A stretch of DNA of 64,000 nucleotides from Xanthomonas sp. (GTDB taxonomy: Bacteria; Pseudomonadota; Gammaproteobacteria; Xanthomonadales; Xanthomonadaceae): positions 111,547-175,546 of the forward strand of contig NZ_JAFIWC010000008.1 in NCBI RefSeq assembly GCF_017163755.1, in the 5' to 3' direction. Each line of letters starts with the position of its first letter. The first letter of the stretch is position 1. The notes below the pieces were generated by a model that was not told the DNA's origin, did no database searches, and saw nothing but the letters and a program-made list of their open reading frames with translations. The translations under genes and the position numbers were made by a program. Shown one piece after another: positions 36,189-46,153 of this stretch.

Positions 36189-36731
36189 CTAAAGGCGTTG
36201 CCCCACCGGGGACGGACCGTCGACGATCGGCTGCTGCGGCTCGCAGGTCGTCAGCAACCTGCGGACCGCAGCATCGACCGCGGCGAACCGGTGCCGCTGC
36301 ATGAGATAGCTCACCCCGAGCAGCAACGCCACGATCGGCACCGCCGCGGGCTTGGCGGCCAGTGCCGCGATGAGGGTGCCGAGCGCATACAGCACCGTCC
36401 AGTTGCACCAGCCGACCACGCGGATCTCGCGGCGTTGCCGGTCGATCACGATCAGCCCGCGCATGATCGGCGGATAGCGCCAGCCGAAGTGGATGCCGAG
36501 GCTTTCGCGGAATGCGCAGCTGCGCTTGGACAGCGGCTGGAACAAGAGCTCCGGCCATTTTTCCGACGCCACCTCCGCCTGCAGCCGCTCGAAGGGAAAA
36601 TGCACGAGTGCCGAGGTCGGCACCGCGATGCGCCGGCTGAACAGCGGCAACCCCCAGGCGAAATACGCGCGGTTCCACGAGACCAGCAGAACGGCTTCGA
36701 TCAGTAGCAGGGCAAGCAGTGCAATGGTCAT
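36189..36731 (-). CDS. Membrane-associated hypothetical protein
   Basis: 180 aa from ATG 36731. Hydrophobic segments lie at ~2-18 ('ALLALLLIEAVLLVSW') and around 110-145 ('LYALGTLIAALAA', 'PIVALLLGVSYLMQ'), so three membrane spans are likely. The region between them carries 'YPPIMRGLIVIDRQRREIRVVGW'. No family is recognised. Confidence 0.7.
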   Translation of the reverse strand: MTIALLALLLIEAVLLVSWNRAYFAWGLPLFSRRIAVPTSALVHFPFERLQAEVASEKWPELLFQPLSKRSCAFRESLGIHFGWRYPPIMRGLIVIDRQRREIRVVGWCNWTVLYALGTLIAALAAKPAAVPIVALLLGVSYLMQRHRFAAVDAAVRRLLTTCEPQQPIVDGPSPVGQRL

Positions 36732-37045
36732 CGTTCATCCGTTGGCGAGCCTTCCCGTCGGGCCGCGCATCTCCTCATACCCTGCGTAGCCTTACGCCGT
36801 GTTGCGCCATATCGGCAGGCATCGCCGCTGCCATCGAGTTGCGCGGATCCCCATCCGCGATCCGATCATGCCATATCGCGCAAGCGACATCGCGCCTGCG
36901 CTGCGGGTCTGGCGCGCTTGTCCAAGCGCAGGCCATCGTCGACCGCCGAGGAGTACGTGACGTGATCGAGTCCGCGACGCGGCGCTGACGCGGCGATCAC
37001 GAGCGCTGCGTATCGTGGATCGGCAGTCAGGCAACGGAGTCTTCA
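36732..37045. other. Divergent intergenic region
   Basis: Just over 300 bases between divergent genes. It presumably holds both promoters; I see no RNA gene, repeat or additional coding frame. Confidence 0.45.
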
Positions 37046-38578
37046 ATGCCCAGCGCACGCACCCTGCCCCTTTGGTCCCTGGGCGCCGATCCCGCCGCGC
37101 ACTTCGCGCAGACCCCACCCACCGATGCGCAGGACGTCGTCGTCATCGGCGCCGGCGTGGCCGGGCTGGCCACGGCGCTGCTGTGCGCGCAGCGCGGGCG
37201 CCGGGTGCTGGTGGTGGACCGCGCCGGCATCGGCGAAGGCGAGTCGATGCGCAGCACTGCGCACCTGGCCTCGGCGCTGGACGATCGCTACTACGCGCTG
37301 GCGCAACTGCATGGCGAACACGGCGCGCGCCTGGCGGCCGCCAGCCATGCCGAGGCGATCGACTGGATCGAGGACTTCGTGGCCGCCGATCCCCTGCGTT
37401 GCGGTTTCCGTCGCCTGCCGGGCTACCTGTTCGCGCACGACGGCGATGCCGACCGGCTGCGCAAGGAAACCGAGGCCGCGGTCGCGGCCGGCCTGGCCGC
37501 GCAATTCCTCGACGCCGGCATTCCCGGCCTGCCCCAGCTCGGCGCGGCGGTGCGGTTCGACGACCAGGCGCGCATCGACATGGGCCGCTTGCTGTCCGCG
37601 CTGGCCGCCGCCGCCACCGGGCATGGCGTGCGCTTCTGCCTGGGCGAGGCCGTCGACGTGCGTGGCGGCGCGCCGGCCACCGTGGAGCTGGCCGGGTCGG
37701 GACCGTTGCGCGCCAACGCGGTGGTGGTCGCCAGCAACGTGCCGTTCCACGAGCGCGTCGCCATCCACACCAAGCAGGCGCCGTACCGCAGCTATGTGGT
37801 CGCCGGCCCGATCGCCGACGACGCGCTGCCGGACGCGCTGATCTGGGACGACGGCGACCCTTACCACTACGTGCGCCTGACCGAGGACCACGACCACGGC
37901 GGCATGATCGCGCTGATCGGCGGCGAGGACCACAAGACCGGCCAGAGCGAGGATCCGCAGGCCTACGTGCGGCTGCAGGCCTGGGCCGACGAGAAACTGC
38001 CGGGCGTACGCCGCTACACGCACGACTGGTCCGGGCAGATCATCGAGCCCGCCGACGGGCTGGCCTACATCGGCGCCGATCCCGGCGGCGAGGACAACGT
38101 CTTCATCGCCACCGGCGATTCCGGCAACGGCGTCACCCACGGCGTCATTGCCGGCCTGCTGCTGTCCGACCTGATCGACGGCCGCGCCAATCCGTGGACC
38201 TCGCTCTACGATCCGCGGCGCAAGCCGTTGCGCGCGGGCAGCGAATGGGTCCGCGAGAACGCCAACGTCGCGGTTCAGTACCGCGACTGGATCGCGCGCG
38301 GCCAGGCCGGCGGCATCGACGAGCTGGCGCGCGGCGAAGGCGCGGTGGTGCGTCGCGGCGTGCACCGGGTCGCGGTCTACCGCAGCGGCGACGGCGCGCT
38401 GCACGCCTTCAACGCACGCTGTCCGCATCTGGGCTGCGCGGTACGCTGGAGCCCGCAGGAGAAGTCCTGGGATTGCCCGTGCCATGGCTCGCGCTTCGTC
38501 GCCGACAGCGGGGCCGTGCTCAACGGCCCGGCGAGCGCGCCGCTGGCGCCGTACGCCTGGCCGCGCGAGGACGACTGA
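37046..38578 (+). CDS. FAD-dependent oxidoreductase (DAO) fused to a Rieske domain
   Basis: 510 aa. The N-terminal dinucleotide fold is 'VVVIGAGVAGLATALLCAQRG', then 'VLVVDRAGIGEGESMRSTAHL', and a DAO-type substrate domain runs to ~400. The C-terminal ~90 residues are a Rieske [2Fe-2S] domain with C459-P-H461 and C477-P-C-H480 as cluster ligands. Related proteins are annotated 'FAD-dependent oxidoreductase, Rieske'; the substrate is unknown. No neighbour suggests a pathway. Confidence 0.9.
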   Translation: MPSARTLPLWSLGADPAAHFAQTPPTDAQDVVVIGAGVAGLATALLCAQRGRRVLVVDRAGIGEGESMRSTAHLASALDDRYYALAQLHGEHGARLAAASHAEAIDWIEDFVAADPLRCGFRRLPGYLFAHDGDADRLRKETEAAVAAGLAAQFLDAGIPGLPQLGAAVRFDDQARIDMGRLLSALAAAATGHGVRFCLGEAVDVRGGAPATVELAGSGPLRANAVVVASNVPFHERVAIHTKQAPYRSYVVAGPIADDALPDALIWDDGDPYHYVRLTEDHDHGGMIALIGGEDHKTGQSEDPQAYVRLQAWADEKLPGVRRYTHDWSGQIIEPADGLAYIGADPGGEDNVFIATGDSGNGVTHGVIAGLLLSDLIDGRANPWTSLYDPRRKPLRAGSEWVRENANVAVQYRDWIARGQAGGIDELARGEGAVVRRGVHRVAVYRSGDGALHAFNARCPHLGCAVRWSPQEKSWDCPCHGSRFVADSGAVLNGPASAPLAPYAWPREDD

Positions 38579-38784
38579 TCCGTCGCGCCGGGTTCCGGTT
38601 CAAACGCGGGCGATAGCGGCGCCTCTCTACGGCGCGCGGCCGTCCATCCCTGGCTGCACTTCGAACCGCGGCCGCGGCCATGTGGCGCGCGATCGGCGCC
38701 AGCGGACAGCCAGGGCGAGCCGGACGCGACGCGATGACCTGGGAGGTTATGGCGTCGCCGCCGGCGCTGGCTATGATGCGCGCC

Positions 38785-39609
38785 ATGAAGCGCCCCGATC
38801 CCGTCCCGCCGCACGCCGCCAACCCGCTGGGGCAGATGCTGCGCGAGTGGCGCGCGGCGCGGCGCATCAGCCAGTTCGACCTTGCGCTGGACAGCCGCAT
38901 CTCGGCGCGGCACCTGAGCTATGTCGAGACCGGCAAGGCCCATCCCAGCCGCGAGCTGCTCGGCCAGATCGCCGACGCGCTGGACATGCCGCTGCGCGAG
39001 CGCAACGCGCTGCTGCTCGCCGGCGGCTACGCGCCGTCGTTCCGCGAGAGCGCGCTCACCGCGCCGGAGATGGCGGTGGTCGCGCGCGCGATCGAGATGA
39101 TCCTCGCGCAACAGGAACCCTTCCCCGCCTTCGTCGTCGATCGCCACTGGAACGTGTTGATGGCCAACGGCGCGATGGCGCGCCTGCTGCACTCGCTCAA
39201 GCCCGGCGGGCCCAAGCATGCCAACCTCCTGCACCAGGTGTTCGATCCGGACGACCTGCGGCCCTGCATCGCGAACTGGGACACGGTGGCCGCCGACCTG
39301 ATCCGCCACCTGCACGACACGATCGCGCGCGCGCCGTCCGACCGGACCGCACGCACGCTGCTCGACGAGGTGCTGCGCTATCCCGATACGCCCACGTCCT
39401 GGCGCCGGCGCGAGGTGGGCGCGACACCGCTTCCGGTCATCACCACCGTGTTTGCCGGACCGCACGGCCCGTTGGGTTTCTTCTCGACCCTGACCACGTT
39501 CGGCACCAGCTGGGACGTGACCGCCGAGGAAACCCGGATCGAGTGCATGCATCCGCTCGACGAGCAGACCCGCGCGCATTGCCGTGCGCTGGCGCAGGCG
39601 GCGCCGTGA
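38785..39609 (+). CDS. XRE regulator with MmyB-like ligand-binding domain
   Basis: 274 aa from ATG 38785; earlier ATGs at 38773 and 38776 are open. The HTH spans ~15-75 ('RISQFDLALDSRISARHLSYVE'). The C-terminal domain is MmyB-like ('FPAFVVDRHWNVLMANGAMARLL', 'LGFFSTLTTFGTSWDVTAEE'), which in this family binds a fatty-acid-like ligand. A TATGAT at 38772-38777 just before 38785 could be a -10 box giving a leaderless message. Confidence 0.88.
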   Translation: MKRPDPVPPHAANPLGQMLREWRAARRISQFDLALDSRISARHLSYVETGKAHPSRELLGQIADALDMPLRERNALLLAGGYAPSFRESALTAPEMAVVARAIEMILAQQEPFPAFVVDRHWNVLMANGAMARLLHSLKPGGPKHANLLHQVFDPDDLRPCIANWDTVAADLIRHLHDTIARAPSDRTARTLLDEVLRYPDTPTSWRRREVGATPLPVITTVFAGPHGPLGFFSTLTTFGTSWDVTAEETRIECMHPLDEQTRAHCRALAQAAP

Positions 39610-39841
39610 CCGTCCCGCGCCAAGCGGCGTCGCGCAAGGCCGACGCGCTGTCGTACCGCGTCTTCGCCCGGCGCGCAGCGCGCGTCCCGCGCGGCATCGG
39701 CCGCGGTAGCGGCGTGCCGCCCGGTCCCTAGCCGTCTAGATCCACGATCCGATGCCGTGCATGGCGTCGGATCCGAACGTTCTGCGGGCGCTCAGCGCGC
39801 CGCCGAATCCCTCATCACTCCCTGCCACCGAAGGAATCGCC

Positions 39842-40606
39842 ATGAACCCGAAGGCCGCCACGTTCCGCGCACTGCATGCCTCTGCCGACCCGCTGATCCT
39901 CTACAACATCTGGGACGCCGGCAGCGCCGTCGCGGTGGCCAAGGCCGGAGCGAAGGCGCTGGCCACGGGCAGCTGGTCGATCGCCGCCGCCAATGGCTTC
40001 GCCGACGGCGAGAAGATCGACGCCGAGCTGATGCTCACGACGATCGCGCGTATCGCCCTGGCCACCGAGCTGCCGCTGACGGTCGATCTGGAAAGCGGCT
40101 ACGGCAGCGAACCCGCCGCGGTCGGGTCGACGGTCGCACGCGCCATCGCGGCCGGTGCGATCGGCTGCAACCTGGAGGACAGCGTTCCCGGGACGGGCGC
40201 GCTGCGCGACACCGCGGCGCAGGCCGAACGGATCGGCGCGGCGCGCATGGCCGCCGCCGACAGCGGCTTCTTCATCAATGCGCGGACCGACGTGTTCTTC
40301 CAGCATCCGGCGGACCGGCACGACGCCGGCATGGCCGATGCCGCGATCGCGCGCGCGCACGCCTATGCCGAGGCCGGCGCCGACGGCCTGTTCGTCCCCG
40401 GCCTGAGCGACCTGGCGCTGATCGCGCGCATCGTCGCCGCCTCGCCGCTGCCGGTGAACGTCATGCGTACCGGCGATACCCCGGCCATCGCCGACCTGGC
40501 CAAGGCCGGCGTCGCCCGCATCAGCCACGGCCCGGCGCCGTACCTGCTGGCGATGGCCGCGCTCGGCCAGGCGGCCAGGGGCGTGTACGGCACCACCGGC
40601 GGCTGA
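39842..40606 (+). CDS. Isocitrate lyase/PEP mutase-family enzyme
   Basis: 254 aa from ATG 39842, preceded by AAGGA. TIM-barrel motifs of the superfamily are clear: 'YNIWDAGSAVAVAKAGAKAL', 'LTVDLESGYG' and 'GCNLEDSVPGTG' (metal-binding acids), then 'FFINARTDVFF' and 'PLPVNVMRTGDTP'. The usual catalytic KKCGH loop of isocitrate lyases is absent, as in the short PEP mutase/carboxyvinyl-carboxyphosphonate-like group. The reaction is not determinable from sequence. Confidence 0.87.
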   Translation: MNPKAATFRALHASADPLILYNIWDAGSAVAVAKAGAKALATGSWSIAAANGFADGEKIDAELMLTTIARIALATELPLTVDLESGYGSEPAAVGSTVARAIAAGAIGCNLEDSVPGTGALRDTAAQAERIGAARMAAADSGFFINARTDVFFQHPADRHDAGMADAAIARAHAYAEAGADGLFVPGLSDLALIARIVAASPLPVNVMRTGDTPAIADLAKAGVARISHGPAPYLLAMAALGQAARGVYGTTGG

Positions 40607-40818
40607 TCACGACGGACGCTGCGCTGCCCGGGAGCGCAGCGCCGCCCGAGCGCAACGCAGACGCAGACGCAACGTACGCGATCAACCGCATGATCTCGAC
40701 CCTCTGCCGCGCGCCACCCGTTGCGCTGCGCGCATCCTGCGGCGGATCGTGGCCAGGCGCGGCCGCGACGGAGCCGGGCATATGCGCCGGTTCGAGCCGC
40801 CGGCACGGCCGCGGCATG

Positions 40819-42378
40819 TCATTCGCGCAGGTAGTACGCCATCGAATCCGCCTCGGGGATCGACACCGTCACCCCGCGTACCTCGCCCCAGGCGTCGCGG
40901 CGGAAATCGAACCGGTACGTGTACAGGCCGGCATGCACGAACTGCGCCGGCCCCAGCGCAAGCAGCCGCTGTGGCTCGGCCCTGCCGGGCAGCGCGAGTT
41001 CGACCGTATCGCCGGACACGCTCACCTGGAACGCCGCATGCTCGAAACTGTCGGCCAGTGCGCGGCGCAGTTCCATCGGCACGGCGGCGTCCAGGCGGTA
41101 GCGCCCGGCATAGTCCGGCGACGGCGGCAGCCGCGGCGCCACGGTGCGCAGCAGCGGATGCGCGCCGAGGCCGATCGCGTCGGCCAGCGCATTGCGGATC
41201 TCCAAGCACAGCTCGCCGCCGTTGCTGCCATTGGTCAGGATCACGAAGCCGTCGCCGCTTTCCGGGTAGCCCTCCATGAAGGCCAGGTAGCTTTCGTTGG
41301 CGCCCATGTGGAAGAAATGCCGGCCGATGCCGGCGCCGCCCAGGCGCGGCCCGAGACCGAACATGCTCGGCGACACCTCGGTCAGCATCGCCGTGGCCAG
41401 CGGCTGCGGCAGGAACCCGCCGGGTCGCTGGTAGCTCTCGATCAGCGCGCCGACGAAGCGGCCCAGGTCGTTGGCGCTGGTCCACAGTCCCGACGCCCCG
41501 GCCTCGGCAAAGCTCTCCCAGCCGCGCGGCAATGCGGTGGTCGCGCCGTCGCTGTCGTGGGCCTTGGCGATGTTGCCGCGCGCGGCGGGCAACGGATTGT
41601 CGAAGGTGCTGCGGCGCATGCGCAGCGGCGCGAACACCTGCTCGGCGGCCAACCGTTGCAGCGACGTACCGGTCGCGTCCTCCAGGACCATCTGCTCTAC
41701 CGTCACGCCGCCGCCGGAGTAGTCGTTGACCCGTCCGGGCGCGTGCTTGAAGCGCACCGCCTCGCTCTTGGCCGGGGGCTGTCCGTCGAGCACCTGCGCC
41801 AGCGTCGGCAGCGGCTCGCCTGGCTGGTAGTCGGCGAACCCGTGCACGCCCAGCCCGGAGGTGTGCGACATCAGCATCCGCAACGTCACCTGCGGCTGCG
41901 CCAGCTCGGCCGATGCCGGCAGCTTCCAGCGCTTGAGGTAGTCGCCGACGTCGTGGTCCAGATCCAGCCTTTCCTGCGCGACCAGCCGCAGCGTGGTCGC
42001 CGCGGTCGCCACCTTGCTGATCGATCCGACCGAGAACAGCGTGTCGCCGTCGACCTTGTCGTCGGTGCCGGCCTCGCGCACGCCGTAGCCGACCGCCTGC
42101 ACCACGTCGCCATTCCTCAGCACCGCGATCGCGACCCCGGGCACCTTGTGGTGGCGCATGCGCTCGGCCAACGACCACCGCGGCACCGGCTCGGCCGCCG
42201 CGCTCACGCTGGGCCGCAGGCCATGGTCGAGCGCGGCGAGCGGATCCGGGGTGGCCTGCGTTTGCGCGTTCGCGGCCGCGGCGCACGCGAAGGCGCACAG
42301 CGCCAGCCAGCGCAGGCCCTGCATGCGAACGCGGACCGCAGCGGGATCGGGCATGTACCGAACGAAGATGGCGGCCAC
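40819..42378 (-). CDS. Serine hydrolase of the beta-lactamase/class C family
   Basis: 519 aa from a GTG at 42378 supported by AAGGA 6 bases upstream; ATGs at 42354 and 42324 are alternatives. A hydrophobic segment ending 'FACAAAANA|Q' predicts export. The catalytic motif is S119-I-S-K122 ('FSVGSISKVAT'); the Tyr motif reads 'NDYSGGG'. The C-terminal ~110 residues form an added beta domain. It is probably a D-ala-D-ala carboxypeptidase or esterase-like enzyme, not a resistance beta-lactamase. Confidence 0.85.
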   Translation of the reverse strand: MAAIFVRYMPDPAAVRVRMQGLRWLALCAFACAAAANAQTQATPDPLAALDHGLRPSVSAAAEPVPRWSLAERMRHHKVPGVAIAVLRNGDVVQAVGYGVREAGTDDKVDGDTLFSVGSISKVATAATTLRLVAQERLDLDHDVGDYLKRWKLPASAELAQPQVTLRMLMSHTSGLGVHGFADYQPGEPLPTLAQVLDGQPPAKSEAVRFKHAPGRVNDYSGGGVTVEQMVLEDATGTSLQRLAAEQVFAPLRMRRSTFDNPLPAARGNIAKAHDSDGATTALPRGWESFAEAGASGLWTSANDLGRFVGALIESYQRPGGFLPQPLATAMLTEVSPSMFGLGPRLGGAGIGRHFFHMGANESYLAFMEGYPESGDGFVILTNGSNGGELCLEIRNALADAIGLGAHPLLRTVAPRLPPSPDYAGRYRLDAAVPMELRRALADSFEHAAFQVSVSGDTVELALPGRAEPQRLLALGPAQFVHAGLYTYRFDFRRDAWGEVRGVTVSIPEADSMAYYLRE

Positions 42379-42660
42379 CGCGGTTCCTTGCGAAGAGGGT
42401 CGCGCCAGTGTCGTCGCGGCTCCTCGCCTTGACCATGTGCTTTTGGTAATGCGGCGCGTGCCGCCGCGGGTCGCCGGCCTACGGCGCCCGCCTCACCGGC
42501 CGCGGGCAGGCAAGCCGCGCGCCGGCAGCGCCGCGATAGCCAACGCCCCGGTTCCTGGTGTCCAATAGCGCTCAGTCCCTCGGCGCGGCGTCCGGCCAAC
42601 AGTCGAGGCCGTCGCCGCCCTCTCGCATCGCCGTTGCATCCACCCGAGCAGTTGCCAGCC

Positions 42661-42885
42661 ATGGCGTCACCTCCTCCACCCCTACCCACGCTCCCTCGCG
42701 ACGCCGGACCGGCCGAATGGAAGGCGATCGAGCAGGCCGCCGCCGCGGAACTGGCGCGCAGGGCGCAGCAGGCGCACGCGCAGATCGTGGCGATCCTCAG
42801 CGACCACGCCCGGTTCTTCAGCGATGCGCAACGCAAGCAGCTTCGTCGCCGGCTCGACAGCGGGCGCCGCCGGCGACAACGGTAG
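42661..42885 (+). CDS. Small hypothetical protein
   Basis: 74 aa from ATG 42661 (the frame opens at 42634). A Pro-rich start 'MASPPPPLPTLPRD' is followed by one long charged helix ('AIEQAAAAELARRAQQAHAQI') and a very basic tail. No family is recognised. It could be a small coiled-coil protein; the call rests on composition only. Confidence 0.4.
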   Translation: MASPPPPLPTLPRDAGPAEWKAIEQAAAAELARRAQQAHAQIVAILSDHARFFSDAQRKQLRRRLDSGRRRRQR

Positions 42886-43020
42886 GCCGCGTCCAGGCAT
42901 CCGGAAACTGCGCAGGCGCGCCCGCACTGGGCTGAGGTCCGTGCAGCGGCAGCAACCCAGCCGCGATGCCGCGCCGCGGCAACGGCCGCTCGACTCGGCC
43001 GGCCGGTAGCGCTACCGGCG

Positions 43021-43398
43021 CTAGGCGGACGCCGAAGGCGCCGCGCCGGCGCGCAGCAGGCCCAGCAGTTGCGTCAGCCGGTACGGCTTGGGCAGGAACT
43101 CCACGTGCGGCGGCAACGGCGGCAACTGGGACTTGGCGTAGCCGGATGCCAGGATCACCCTGGCCTGCGGGAACGATTCGGCCACGTGCAGGCTCAATTC
43201 GATGCCGGACATCCCGTTGGGCATGCTGACGTCGCTGAAGACCACATCGTAGGCGCCCTGCTCCCGCAGCATGCGCAGCGCAGCCTGGCCGTCGTCGGCG
43301 ATATGGGTCTCGATGCCCAGGTCGCGCAACGCCGCGCCGATCAGTTCGCGCAGTTCGCGCTGGTCCTCGACGAACAACACGCGCAGCGCATCACTCAT
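43021..43398 (-). CDS. Single-domain response regulator (receiver only)
   Basis: 125 aa from ATG 43398. The receiver fold has acidic 'VEDQRE' near residue 11, phospho-acceptor D56 in 'VVFSDVSMPNG' and K104 in 'FLPKPY'. There is no output domain, so it acts by protein contacts or as a phosphate sink. Its ATG lies 8 bases inside the end of the kinase gene, so the two are co-expressed and probably cognate. Confidence 0.92.
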   Translation of the reverse strand: MSDALRVLFVEDQRELRELIGAALRDLGIETHIADDGQAALRMLREQGAYDVVFSDVSMPNGMSGIELSLHVAESFPQARVILASGYAKSQLPPLPPHVEFLPKPYRLTQLLGLLRAGAAPSASA

Positions 43399-44560
43399 GC
43401 TCGATGTCCTCGATGTCTTCGAACGCCGGAAGCAGCAGGCTGACCCGCGTGCCCCGCCCCGGCGCGGTGTCCAGGTCGACGAATCCACCGGATTGGGAGG
43501 CGAAGCCGAACACCTGGCTCAGGCCCAGGCCGCTGCCCTTGCCCACTTCCTTGGTGGTGAAGAACGGCTCGAAGACGCGTTCGGCCACCTCCGGCGGCAT
43601 GCCGTGCCCCTCGTCCTGCACCGAGATGCTCACGTAGGTCTTGTGCGAACCCTGCGGGTCGTCCGGCACCAGCTGGCGCTTCGCCGACGTGCTGAGCACG
43701 ATGCGTCCGCCCTGGGGCATCGCGTCGCGGCCGTTGACCACCAGGTTGAGCAGCGCCGCTTCCAGCTGCCCGGCGTCCACCCAGATGTCCGGCAGCCCGT
43801 CGTCCATCTCCACTTCAAACCGTATCGTCCCGGAACAGGCGCGCCGGAACAGCTCGAGCGAACGGCCGACCACTTCGTTGACGGCATGGCGTTCGGGCGC
43901 CAGATCCTGCCCGCGCGCGAACGCCAGCAACTGCCGGGTCAGCAGCGTGCCGCGGTCGGCGGCGCCCTGCGCCACCTCGATCAAGGCGTGGGTGCGCGCG
44001 TCGGCGTCCGGGCGCATGCCGATCAGGTCCAGGCTGTTGACGATCACCGTGAGCAGATTGTTGAAATCGTGCGCCAGGCCCAGGGTGAGCCGGCCCACGG
44101 CTTCGATCTTCTGCGATTGCATCAGCGCACGCTGCGCCTGCTGCAGGATCTTCTGCGCCTCGTAGCGCTCGGTGACGTCGCGGGTGACCTTGGCGAAGCC
44201 GATCAGCTCGCCGCGCTGCCAGATCGCCTCGACCACCACCGACGCCCAGAACCGGCTGCCGTCCTTGCGCTGGCGCCAGCCTTCGGCCGAGAACCGTCCC
44301 TCGGCCCGTGCGGTCGCCAACGAGCGCGCAGGTTCGCCGCGCGCGGCGTCCTCGGGGGTGTAGAAACGCGAGAAGTGGGTGCCGATCACCTCGTCGGCGC
44401 GATAGCCCTTGATCCGCTCGCCACCCGCATTCCAGCTGCGGATGTGTCCGACCGGGTCGAGCATGTAGATCGCGTAGTCGGAGACGCTCTGCACAAGCAG
44501 CTTGAACTGCCGGCTTTCGTCAGCGAGCGGCAATGCCAAAGATGTACCGGCCGTTGTCAC
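43391..44560 (-). CDS. PAS-domain sensor histidine kinase
   Basis: 389 aa from a GTG at 44560 (no upstream ATG fits). A PAS domain covers ~18-130 ('DYAIYMLDPVGHIRSWNAGGE', PAC-like 'QRKDGSRFWASVVVEAI'). The dimerisation helix has H164 in 'LAHDFNNLL', and the ATPase has an N-box ('NLVVNGRDAM') and G-boxes ('DEGHGMPP', 'GSGLGLS'). No transmembrane segment, so it senses a cytoplasmic or redox/ligand cue. Confidence 0.92.
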   Translation of the reverse strand: MTTAGTSLALPLADESRQFKLLVQSVSDYAIYMLDPVGHIRSWNAGGERIKGYRADEVIGTHFSRFYTPEDAARGEPARSLATARAEGRFSAEGWRQRKDGSRFWASVVVEAIWQRGELIGFAKVTRDVTERYEAQKILQQAQRALMQSQKIEAVGRLTLGLAHDFNNLLTVIVNSLDLIGMRPDADARTHALIEVAQGAADRGTLLTRQLLAFARGQDLAPERHAVNEVVGRSLELFRRACSGTIRFEVEMDDGLPDIWVDAGQLEAALLNLVVNGRDAMPQGGRIVLSTSAKRQLVPDDPQGSHKTYVSISVQDEGHGMPPEVAERVFEPFFTTKEVGKGSGLGLSQVFGFASQSGGFVDLDTAPGRGTRVSLLLPAFEDIEDIEHE

Positions 44561-44649
44561 CGAATTATCAAATAGGACCCCTGTAACGGCGAAAGCCTAG
44601 TGACGGTGGCGTGAAGGAGATGTAAAGCCCGCGTCTGGCCCACCCGCCG

Positions 44650-45651
44650 CTAGATCCACTTGCGGTGGCGGCCGACGGCCACCGCGACCAGCCCGAGCAC
44701 GATCATCAGCGCCACGGCGGCCCAGAAGCCGAAGGAATTGCTGGCGAAGAGGCCGGTGTCGAAATTCATGCCGAGGATGCCGGCGATGACCGCAAGCATG
44801 CCGGTCACGACGGTGACGAAGGTCAGCAGCTTCATCCGTTCGTTGGTCTGCAGCTCGGTCTGCGTAATGAACAGCTGGAAGCTGCCGACCACCAGGTCCC
44901 GTGCGTTCTCCACCACGTCCATCGCACGCTCGAACCGTTCGTCCAGTTCCTGGAGATGGCGCAGCGCCGGGGCCTTGTCGTCGGGCAGGAAGTCCGGCCG
45001 CGAGAGGCCGTCGAACACGCGGCGGTGCGGCGCCAGCATGCGCCGGAGGCGCGACGCGGACCGCCGCAGCCGCCCGAGTTGCGGCAGGCAGGCACGCCCA
45101 GGGGCGCTGTCGGCCAACAGCTGCACCTCCAGCCGCTCGATCTCCATCTCGAACGCCGCGCACGCCGCGAAATAGGTCGACAGGTGCCCATCCAGCAGCG
45201 AGGCGACGAAGCTGGCTTCGCCGAGGCAGCCGATCTGCGCGGTGCCCTGCTCCCTGGCCAATAGCTCGTCGATGAAGGCGATGGCCTCTTCGTGCACGGT
45301 GACCACGAAATCCGGCCCGGCCACGATCGTCAGCACCGCGCCGTCGTAGCGGTGGCCCACCGCGTCCTTCACCGCGACCACGCGCACGCTGAAGTGGCCA
45401 TCGTGCTTGCCGATCGCCGGATGGGTCTTCGACGGCCGCGCCGGGAGGGCGTCCCGCGCCAGGTTCAACGCCGACCAGACGGTGGCGATATCCCGCTCCT
45501 GCGCATTCTGCAGGTCGACCCAGAGCAGTTCGTTGCTGGCCAGACGCAACCGCTTCAGGTCGTCCAGTTGCAGGCCAGCGGCATCCTCGCGTCCGTACAG
45601 GGCGATGCTGATCCGCGTCTGCGCGTTCGGTGATTCGCTGCCGTCGGCCAT
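44650..45651 (-). CDS. CorA-family divalent cation transporter (ZntB-like)
   Basis: 333 aa from ATG 45651, with GAGGAGA upstream. A large cytoplasmic N-terminal domain and long helix ('LRHLQELDERFERAMDVVENARDLV') lead to two C-terminal membrane helices around the signature G294-M-N296 ('GILGMNFDT'), ending in a basic 'GRHRKWI'. CorA proteins form pentameric Mg2+ or Zn2+ channels. The sequence resembles the ZntB branch, but metal choice cannot be read from the motif. Confidence 0.9.
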   Translation of the reverse strand: MADGSESPNAQTRISIALYGREDAAGLQLDDLKRLRLASNELLWVDLQNAQERDIATVWSALNLARDALPARPSKTHPAIGKHDGHFSVRVVAVKDAVGHRYDGAVLTIVAGPDFVVTVHEEAIAFIDELLAREQGTAQIGCLGEASFVASLLDGHLSTYFAACAAFEMEIERLEVQLLADSAPGRACLPQLGRLRRSASRLRRMLAPHRRVFDGLSRPDFLPDDKAPALRHLQELDERFERAMDVVENARDLVVGSFQLFITQTELQTNERMKLLTFVTVVTGMLAVIAGILGMNFDTGLFASNSFGFWAAVALMIVLGLVAVAVGRHRKWI

Positions 45652-45934
45652 CGCTGTCTCCTCGGCAAAAGGATCGGAGTTCCCTCGATGCGAGGGTGAT
45701 CGGGGGCGCCGTCGCCGCCTGCTCCGTGTTGCGCTGCCACGATCCAGGCCGCGGTCCTGAGCGTCGACGGACGCGACACAAATTACCTGCCCGAGCCTTA
45801 GCGGATACTGCCTGGCGTCGGCGATTTTCGCTGCAAGCCTGAACCGCGGTTCATCGACTTCACGCAACTTAACCTGTTTACATTCTAAGACTGACCACTG
45901 ACACGCATGGGCGACATGCCCAGAGTGGGGTTGG

Positions 45935-46153
45935 ATGGTAAGGAACCTAGGCGAGTACGTGCTGACAGGTCATCTGGTGGACGTCGATCGACAGGTGGTG
46001 ACGGAGATCGAGGTAGCGACATCGGGCGGCGCGGTGCTCTATCGCCACCGCTTCGAAGGCGTGTATTTCGCGGACCGCGCGGCGGCGACCTACTTCGTCG
46101 CCCAGCGGCTGGCCGAAGCGAGGATTTCGGCGGCGGGCGTGCCGGTGTGGTGA
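45935..46153 (+). CDS. Small hypothetical protein
   Basis: 72 aa from ATG 45935, strand-rich: 'YVLTGHLVDVDRQVVTEIEV', 'GGAVLYRHRFEGVYFADRAAA'. It has the look of a genuine small beta/alpha protein. No family is recognised and only a weak ribosome site is present. Confidence 0.5.
   Translation: MVRNLGEYVLTGHLVDVDRQVVTEIEVATSGGAVLYRHRFEGVYFADRAAATYFVAQRLAEARISAAGVPVW

Noticed and set aside
40819..42378. Antibiotic-resistance beta-lactamase
   Set aside because: It has SxxK but a YSG instead of the usual YxN motif and an extra C-terminal domain; it fits the broad serine-hydrolase group rather than a resistance enzyme.
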